Both the position numbers and the translations under genes were made by a program. DNA of 64,000 nt from Amia ocellicauda (taxonomy: Eukaryota > Chordata > Actinopteri > Amiiformes > Amiidae). Below are positions 56,350-64,000 of this stretch, one piece after another. Within the stretch, counting starts at the first letter, position 1; each line of letters starts with the position of its first letter. The stretch spans positions 5,964,405 through 6,028,404 of the forward strand of contig NC_089853.1 in assembly GCF_036373705.1 (NCBI RefSeq), given 5' to 3'. The notes beneath the pieces are model-generated. The model made no database searches. It worked only from the letters and a program-made list of their open reading frames with translations, and was not told where the DNA came from.

Positions 56350-57370
56350 GTATGTGTGTGAGTGATCTAACCTATCCTGGGGAGGACCTCACCCAGCAGT
56401 GGATGGACAAAGGCTGCTGCTGACAACATATTTAGATATGATCCAACTCTCCAGTTCCTTCCAGAGATGTTCTAAATGATGGAACCTGTCAGGATTTAGA
56501 AACTCACTACATTCATCTCTTTTGTTGATAGATGTACGGGATATACAGCTCAAATATATGGATATACAACTCAAACCTCTGTGGAGTACTTGGCCTTGGT
56601 TAGAGCCACATAGAGAATATGGATATGGAGCGTCGTTCCCTTGCCTGTGATTGCTCGGTGGAGGGGAACATGTCGCTACAAAGGTCACCTTCCAGGCTTC
56701 AGTCCCCAGCTGATCCCCTATTCTCTACGGATCTGGTCAAGGTGATTAATGACCTCTAGCCCGATTGACGGCAGGGTAGCGCCTGGACTCGGAGACGATC
56801 AGAGACGCATCATTTTTCATTTTATATTTTCGTCTGTACAGTGATTCTGATGCGCATCGACATGGAAGACTAAATAACCGCGGTGGCTTATGAATGGAGC
56901 CGTGTAGAGATTTAATTAGTTTTCTCATTTGAAAAAAAAAAACAAGGAAGGAAGGCAAGATTGTCTTACATGGAGGCAACGACAGAGGAACACCAGTCAT
57001 TTTGCGAGGCATCGTTTACAGTTTCATGTCTTAATGTGGCGTTGCTAGGCTACGGCGAGGCGCAGGCCGGGGCTGGTGACAGCCTCGCACATCTCCAGTC
57101 ACACCTTCTGAGAGAGCGGGCGTCTCTGCCATAGGAATCGCTGGCTTATTAAGATGAAGTGGGATGTGGGAGTTGACTCTTAAAGCGACGGCTGCAGCAA
57201 ACCTGCCAGAAGAAAGCTTTCTACAGAAGATGATAGTGATACACACACATGTACCTACATACATATGTTAACTTTATATATCGTACTGTTATTGCATCAG
57301 AGTGCAATTAGCTAATGCATCTCTTTAAGTGTCTTTTTTGTTAGGAGTAATTGTCCAGAACTGTTTAAAA
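56350..57370. other. Spacer without recognisable genes
   Basis: No coding exon or identifiable repeat recognised, apart from a short A run near 56932-56942. Confidence 0.45.
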
Positions 57371-57372
57371 TG

Positions 57373-57462
57373 GCTATGTGGGGACTTGATTCAAGTCTTC
57401 AAAATCATGAAAGGCATCGACCAAATCAAACCAGAGGAGCTTTTCCAGATCAGCAGGGACAC
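57373..57462 (+). mobile_element. CR1-clade LINE fragment, left part of a split copy
   Basis: Encodes GDLIQVFKIMKGIDQIKPEE then LFQISRDT and stops at GGGACACAG, where Tc1 sequence takes over. The next CR1 bases, apart from a gap of about 35, resume at 59041. Confidence 0.85.
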
Positions 57463-58436
57463 AGATCTTTATTGTAAAGGGTTTAAACAATGTTTGTTCA
57501 ATGAACCATAAACAATTAATGAACATGCACCTGTGGAACGGACGTTAAGACACTAACAGCTTACAGACGGTAGGCAATTAAGGTCACAGTTATAAAAACT
57601 TAGGACACTGAAGAGACCTTTCTACTGACTCTGAAAAACACCAGAAGAAAGATGCCCAGGGTCCCTGCTCATCTGCGTGAACGTGCCTTAGGCATGCTGC
57701 AAGGAGGCATGAGCACTGCAGATGTGGCCAGGGCATTAAATTGCAATGTCCGTACTGTGAGATGCCTAAGACAGCGTTACAGGAGACAGGAAGGACAGCT
57801 GATCGTCCTCGCAGTGGCAGACCACGTGTAACAACACCTGCACAGGATTGGTCCATCCGAATATCACACCTGCGGGACAGGTACAGGATGGCAACAACAA
57901 CTGCCCGAGTTACAACAGGAACCCACAACCCCTCCATCAGTGCTCAGACTGTCCGCAATAGGCTGAGAGAGGCTGGACTGAGGGCTTGTTTTCCTGTCAG
58001 TGTCTGGCATGGCCAGCGAAGAGCCCGGATCTCAACCCCATTGCGCACATCTGGGACCTGTTGGATCAGAGGGTGAAGGCTAGGGCCATTTCCCCCAGAA
58101 ATGTCCGGGAACTTGCAAGTGCCTTGGTGGAAGAGTGGGGTAACATCTCACAGCAAGAACTGGCAAATCTGGGTCAGTCCATGAGGAGGAGATGCGCTGC
58201 AGTGCTTAATGCAGCTGGTGGCCACACCAGATACTTGACTGTTACTTTTGATTTTGACCCCTCCTTTGTTCAGCGACACATTATTCCATTTCTGTTAGTC
58301 ACATGTCTGTGAAACTTGTTCAGTTTATGTCTTAGTTGTTGGATCTTTTTATGTTCATACAAATATTTACACGTTAAGTTTGCTGAAAATAAAAGCAGTT
58401 GAAAGTGAGAGGACGTTTATTTTCTTGCTGAGTATA
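57458..58436 (+). pseudogene. Tc1-like DNA transposon remnant with broken transposase
   Basis: The transposase starts at ATG 57652: MPRVPAHLRERALGMLQGGM then STADVARALN, a helix-turn-helix DNA-binding domain. After RQRYRR the frame shifts by a lost base and continues with TGRTADRPRSGRPRVTT through VRNRLREAGLRACF. An internal deletion near 57995 then removes the catalytic core with the first two acidic residues. The C terminus resumes in a third frame at WPAKSPDLNPIAHIWDLLDQ. The expected third catalytic Glu in NPIE is Ala (58043-58045). The right terminal repeat is present (GACGTTTATTTTCTTGCTGA, ending at a TA), while the left terminal repeat is missing. Confidence 0.88.
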
Positions 58437-58547
58437 TAAATACTGTATTAAAACTGAAGTTTATTTTTAGTAACATTATTTGCTAATATATAAACCACAC
58501 TTCTCCACATTCTATGATGAGCGCTGTTATTGTTAAGAGTGTGTGAC

Positions 58548-59035
58548 CTACTGTTCATGTACAGCCTTTGCAAACCATATAGACAACATATTAACTTCAG
58601 CAGTAACTAACGCTAGATGTGTGCCAGTTCTCTCCCAGTGCCAGGCACCTTTGACTACTGCGCTGGTGTCTGCTGCAGCAGTAGAACCACAACTTTTTGA
58701 AAACAACTTCATTAATGTAGCATATTTAGCAGCTTCTGCCTCAAGAGCATTTTTTTTCTCTCTCTCGCTTTTTCGGCACCAATGACTGAGAGTGAAAGCG
58801 GGTCTCCTTCTCATGCGTGAATGTAGATTTGCATAACTATGAGTTTAGCCTCCTCCTCAGCCAATCAGAATGCCAGACTGGCCCATTGATCTTCATAGCA
58901 GGGCTGGCCATTGCACATATCAGCCAAATGCTTGTTATAAATATATACATTTTTTTCAACTTCGACCAGCCCACCGAACTAAAAAACGGTCCGGCCCACC
59001 TGGCATTTGCCAGAATTGCCAGATGACCAGTCCAG
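58548..59035 (-). mobile_element. hAT-like DNA transposon fragment (end plus possible N-terminal transposase piece)
   Basis: On the minus strand it starts CTGGACTGGTCATCTGGCAA and continues with GCAAATGCCAGGTGGGCCGG, resembling fish hAT ends of the CAGNGGCGGACTGGCC type. An open frame at 58814-58548 contains RKSEREKKNALEAEAAKYAT and LMKLFSKS, similar in style to the Lys/Glu-rich N terminus of ZMYM1-like hAT transposases. The copy is truncated and no other end is identified with confidence; CAGGGCTGG at 58899 could be an inner inverted repeat. Confidence 0.45.
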
Positions 59036-59040
59036 CTATG

Positions 59041-59262
59041 CTTCAAGGCATTCAAGACAGAAAACAGGAGACACTTCTTCACACAGAGGTGTCACAATCT
59101 GAACAAACTCCCCAGCGATGCGGCTGAAGAGACAATTTGGGAACATTCAAAAACAGACTGGATAGGATCCTTGGATCACTTAGTTATTAATGGACACCAA
59201 ACGAGCACGATGGGGTGAATGGCCTCCACTTGACTGGACACTTTCTCATGTTCTTTTGTTCA
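59041..59262 (+). mobile_element. CR1-clade LINE fragment, right part of the split copy
   Basis: Starts CTTCAAGGCATTCAAGACAG, the sequence that follows the 57462 break by about 35 bases in intact copies, and continues to the CATGTTCTTTTGTTC-type 3' end. Confidence 0.85.
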
Positions 59263-59990
59263 AAGGCAATGTCTTTATGACTTCGCTCATTACATCATAA
59301 GCACTGAATGTGTCCCCCCCGCCTCCACCTAAACACAAACCTCTTAGCCAGGTCTTCTCCCTCACGGGGATGAGTGCATCCAGGACAACACACCGTGAGA
59401 GCTTCCAGTTTCCCTAGAAAGAACAGCACAGCTAAAGACGGTTTAGATGTGTGGCGGGTGGGACCCTTTAGATGAGTGTGCTGACCGGTCACCTGAATGT
59501 CTCTATAGCGCTTGTTTAAAAACTAAGGTAGCCAGGTGGGGTAAAGATGCACAGAGAGAACTGCATGGCAGAGTCATTTTTAATCTACACATTTAAAGTA
59601 AGATAGGAAAAGCGATAGCAGTGTTTTATGCATTTGTGATTTTACAATTTATATCTTTAGTTGTGCATAAGACCAATTAGTCTATTGTATAAAAACAGAA
59701 GTATTTACAAGTTGCCACAGACAGACACAGGAGAGTACAGGTGAGAGGCAGCCATGTTGTTGTTTTCCTAGTTTCAGACCAGTCTTAACATTCCCCATTT
59801 TGTTTTTACTATGCCTTAATTGATGTTTATCTTGTCTGTAGTGTGCCTTAATTGAAGTCAATTCAGTTCAGCTGCTGAGTTGGTGACAGTAAATAGGCTG
59901 TAGAAAGGAGATTTAGTCAGGGACGATCAGGAATTATGTTCCAGGTGGAGCCAGGTAGGCGTGAATTGGAGGCAGGTTGACAAAAGCTAC
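59263..59990. other. Spacer without recognisable genes
   Basis: No coding exon recognised. The last part may be 5' UTR of the CR1 copy that follows. Confidence 0.4.
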
Positions 59991-61105
59991 TTAAAGCAGC
60001 TGTTTAGAAAGGGCTGCGCTGTTTCTCGGTGAGAAAAAGTTAAGCAGTTGATTAGGGAACAGGAACTAAGACACTGAAAAAAAAACTAACATTTAGAAGC
60101 ATGTGCCCACTACAGTGTCAGGTTTGCAGAATGATTGCCTTCCTGGATGAACTCATCCAAGAAGATTTCATTTGTGAACGCTGTCAACATGTTGAAATCC
60201 TAGAGATCAAGGTCTGTGATCTTGAGGCTCAGCTTGGTGATCTGCGCTGTATTAGTGAGATGGAAGAATTGGTCAATCAGCCCATGAGAGAGATGGTGTG
60301 CAGCCAAAACCTAGGGGAGTTGAGACCTCAGAGCAGGACAGCGTAGAGAACTGCTGGGTTACAGTAGGTTACAGTAGGTTGTAACCGCAGAAAAGGGCGT
60401 GCACAACCCCTAGAGACACCCCAAGAGCTAGAATTGCCCAACAGGTTCCAACTGCTGGACACCGAGTTGGACAGTGACAGCTCTGAGTGTGATGGGAGGG
60501 CAGTTGGGCAAATGTCATACCAATCCACAAGAAAGGGAGCAAAAGTGAGCCAGGAAAGTAAACCAATCCGTCTCACTTGAATTACTTGTAAAATGTTGGA
60601 AAAAAAGATTAGACAGAAAATAGAGGAGCATCTTAATGAAAACCATATTCTTGGAGACAGTCAACATGGGTTTAGACAAGGCAGATCATGTCTTAATAAT
60701 CTATTCGAGTTTTTTGAACATGCAACTGCAGCTGTAGATCACGTGAAAGCATATGATATGATATACTTAGATTTCCAAAAAGCTTTTGATAAGGTTCCAC
60801 ACCAAAGACTGATCCTTAAATTGGAAGCTGCAGGAATTCAGGGTAATGTAAGTAGATGGATTATGAACTGGTTCAAATTGAGCTTCAAGGCATTGAAGAC
60901 AGAAAACAGGAGACACTTCTTCACAGAGAGGCATCACAATCTGAACAAACTCCCCAGCGATGAGGCTGAAGAGACAATTTGGGAACATTCAAAAACAGAC
61001 TGGATAGGATCCTTGATCACTTAGTTATTAATGGACACCAAACGAGCACGATGGGGCGAATGGCCTCCTCTCGATTGGACACTTTCTTATATTCTCATGT
61101 ATATA
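59991..61105 (+). mobile_element. CR1-clade LINE copy with ORF1 start and large internal deletions
   Basis: An 81-codon frame at 60101-60346 has a Cys-rich start (CPLQCQVC, later CERC) followed by a Leu/Glu-rich segment (ILEIKVCDLEAQLGDLR), as expected of a CR1-type ORF1 with zinc-finger and coiled-coil parts. From about 60510 the reverse transcriptase begins (KMLEKKIRQKIEEHLNENHI, QHGFRQGRSCLNNLFEFFEH) and runs to GNVSRWIMNWF at 60872. There it jumps directly to the 3' tail (FKALKTENRRHFF). The endonuclease and the reverse-transcriptase catalytic motif are absent. The copy ends near the CTTATATTCTCATG terminus. Confidence 0.82.
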
Positions 61106-64000
61106 TCTGCAGGACAGAGTTGGAACGTGTTATTATTGGCCAGTTTTGAGATGGTGAAACTTCCCTTTTGGATGATTGAATGTGAGTGTTTAGCTGGTTG
61201 TCGCTGTATATGAGGGGATGTTGATTGCAATTATGTGTTTGAAGTGTTGCTCATTGGCTTTTTGTTATTCTAGGTATTGAGCGCACTCACTGTTTTTCCC
61301 ATATAAAGTGCTATTTGCACATTGCCTCTACATACACATATGAGCGCTGGATCCATATTGTATTGAAAGCAAGATTGTGAGCTGTCTCAGTAACGGGTTG
61401 GACGGAGCCGAACTAATCAACTTTAAAGTCGCATTTAATTTTATGTATAGTGTAGCTGTGCCTGAAAACTGAGTTGGGATCGCTGTCTTTGGGGAAGCTT
61501 CACTTGCTGTGTTGATTTTAGTATTTTCATTTGTATGGTGTTGGTGTTTATTATTCTGTTTAACTTTTTATAATTGTCTTATTGTCAGTAGTTCTTTGGT
61601 AACACGGTTGTATTTTGATTCACTGGTTTTCACTTGTATTGCACCGTGGTAGTTGTTCTTTCTTAGGTTTTGAAGAGACACCTAAGAGCCAGAAAGTTCA
61701 CTTTTTAGACTTTTTTTTTTTTAGATTAAACTGGGGTTCAATTGGTAACGCCTGTGGTGGACGACCCCCCTCAATTGCCACAGATTTCGTGTGAAAGACT
61801 GAATATTCAAACAAGGCTTGCTTTTCTCAAACAGATTATGAAAGTTTCCTCCTGTTGAAAAGAATACTTTGTGTCTCTCTCCTTCTCCCTGGCTCTGGAA
61901 CAGCCAACCAAACCTGCCCACACTCTACTGGTAATTAGTAAGTATTTTAACATGGTTGATCCTTGCAGTTACTTCTTCCTTCTAAATGAAATACTTTTGA
62001 AGCCCGGGTTAAATAAGGAACTGCTTGATTGTGCAAATGTGGATTCTAACGGGCGAAACAATGTTTGCTAATGAATGAGTCTCTGAAGCTCGCCTTGCAC
62101 CTGCAGAGCATATGGCTTCCCCTCACGTTCAATATCCTCTCAGGGCAAAGGAACAGCTTTCAATTATTAATAGGAGGTGCGTTACCCCAGTGGCGCTCAG
62201 CTCGGGATCTCTCTCTGTGGGGTCAGGGCTGCAGATGGGAGGGAGCGGAGAAAGGTCACCACCTCACTGTGTTCAGAGCGAAGGAGAGAGAATACAGATC
62301 TCCCAGCATCACCGGCTCAGCTCGTCTCCCTCCCACTGAGGTGAGTAGGAGGGCTTTCTTTGAAAAGGAGAGTGCCCTGGAGCGAGAGGAGGATATCCTG
62401 TGTGATGATGCAGACAGGAACGAACAACAGCAGGGTCTATGAGTGAAGTTGTGTACAAACATGCATGTTAGGGCAGAGGAGGTAGTCCTTGTTTTTCCTC
62501 TGCCTTTCATTCATCACAAAGTGTGTGTCCGAGCGGAGCAGCAATGTTCCACACAATTTGAGATGAATAATTGCGCCATAAATCAGGCGGCAGATCAGGA
62601 CTGCGTTTCCCACCGAGAGATGGAGGACGATAAATGGAGGACAGATTTTATTTTTTGTTTTGTTAAACCGCTGATTACTCCGATCCATTTCTCATGGCAG
62701 GCTAAAACCTTGCCGAAGATGGAAGGGGTCTGTCACCATGGGCAGCCTGCGCCGGCTTGCTGTGCGTTCGAGCGGGCAGTGTGTCGGGAACATGCTGCTC
62801 GTGTGGTGATGAATACGCAATAGCAATGGAAAAACACTCCCTACTACCTTGACATCGGGTGTACCATGGGGGGATAAAAGAGTCTGTTTAACGTGTAATC
62901 TCTGTATTATTCCTCTCAAGATGTGTTGACCCTCCTGATCCTTTCACAGTTACCTGCAACACTGCTTCCAGCATAGCGAAGAAGAGTTCTGCTTTTCATT
63001 CCACACGATCTGCCTTACTTAATTTGCAGCCTTTTAGCCACCGCCTGAAGACTTCCATGGCATGAGACCCCGGGTCAGCCATCACTGCCTCGTACAGTAC
63101 AGACTCGATCGGTTGTTTTTTTCTGTGTGTGATGTTATGGTGGTGGACTGCAGCCGTACGATAACCCCCCACAATCAAACAAACGAACAAAGACACCCCT
63201 ACCTGAAACAACAACCAAAAACACACTTTAAATCACACTCCAACACAATCAAGATTATGTCCCAGCCCTCGACAGGAAACTGCTCCGGCACTGGTCCTCC
63301 CGAGAGTGAGGAAAACCAGAACGCTTCCTTAATGATCAGTGCCTTCGGTTCTCTATTGATCTGATGGCGGAGCTCCTGCCCTCACAGACCGCACACTCTC
63401 CTGAAGGGACCCGGTTCACTCCGGTCAGGTGATCAACACGTGACACCGGCACAGCGCACCTCCACGCTGAAGGGTTCTGTATCAGGCGGTTTGCGTTACT
63501 GAGGTCTCTGGAGCATTCAAGCATCTCCTTGTGCTGTGGTCGGCGGCAGGACGCCACTGTGCAGTTTGAAACTCTGATTTCTATTTAACCTGCAACCCTT
63601 GGGCTGTGGCTCTACTGTGTCCTATAGGGAAGTGATGCCTCTCCCAGCTGATGGTCAGAGGGAGCTCATTGAAGGGGGAGGGTCTTGTTTCTGCCTTATG
63701 CACCAGTGGGTGTGGAGAGGATTAATGATCTATATTGCAAGAGCAGCTCGGTGGACTGATTTACTGTGTAGCACCTTTGGGTTTATTTACATCAGAGTGT
63801 TATATGTTTATAAGAATTGTATTCCAGGCAGAGTGGATATATATAGGGAGAGAGGAGAGTAACAGGTCACAGCTTATCAGTTCAGAGGTTCGCTCAACAT
63901 CTTATGCTCCACAGCAACACAATACCTTACCATGGTAACCAGTAGTCCAATGCTTAAAGGTGAAGGTCGGGCTGAGGGAATGGAACAAAAAGAGACGCCA
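61106..64000. other. Region without recognisable genes, 61.1-64.0 kb
   Basis: No coding exon or clear transposon recognised. A 125-codon open frame at 62065 and its antisense partners show no domain. A T run occurs near 61711-61723. Confidence 0.5.

Noticed and set aside
57741..58312. Two overlapping frames as possible host genes
   Set aside because: They are pieces of a Tc1 transposase in different frames.
62065..62442. A 125-codon open frame near the right end
   Set aside because: No recognisable domain, and open frames of equal length lie antisense to it.

Overview
The window is nuclear DNA from a bony fish, almost certainly ray-finned. It has spliced genes with GT-AG introns, many microsatellites, CR1-clade LINEs, Tc1/mariner and hAT DNA transposon remnants, and three genes in the vertebrate order ndufs3 - fam180b - c1qtnf4 (the order I recall from human 11p11.2). 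The abundance of degenerate CR1 copies may suit an early-branching fish lineage, but the species cannot be settled from this sequence.

Layout. Positions 1-935 hold the 3' part of a decayed LINE reverse transcriptase on the minus strand, cut by the window edge. Next is ndufs3 (1332-5355, plus, seven coding exons, complete 258-residue product), with an Ets/YY1-type promoter just before its start codon. It is followed by fam180b (6266-9520, plus, three exons, 175-residue predicted secreted protein) and, convergent to it, c1qtnf4 (13270-12107, minus, one uninterrupted coding exon, 387 residues, two C1q domains joined by a very acidic linker). ndufs3 is a mitochondrial complex I subunit. The other two encode secreted proteins with no direct link to it, so they are neighbours by conserved synteny and not an operon-like unit.

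From about 13.3 kb to the end I find no host coding exon. This roughly 50-kb region is mostly single-copy-looking sequence with AT-rich homeodomain-type motifs and balanced-GC patches that could be conserved regulatory elements, but this cannot be shown without other genomes. Mobile DNA is scattered through it: a long CR1 copy (27.0-28.4 kb), internally deleted CR1 copies (41.3-41.85 and 60.0-61.1 kb), a short CR1 3' end (44.6 kb), SINE-like copies on both sides of one CR1 (41.2-42.2 kb), two near-palindromic Tc1/mariner-like miniature elements (36.2 and 56.3 kb), a miniature inverted-repeat element (43.0 kb), and a CR1 split by a broken Tc1 transposon and a hAT fragment (57.37-59.26 kb).

I found no CRISPR array, prokaryotic system, tRNA/rRNA gene or clearly new coding system. 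The most unusual observations are the microsatellites that directly form both fam180b splice-acceptor tracts, the acidic linker of c1qtnf4, and the nested or chimeric transposon structures.
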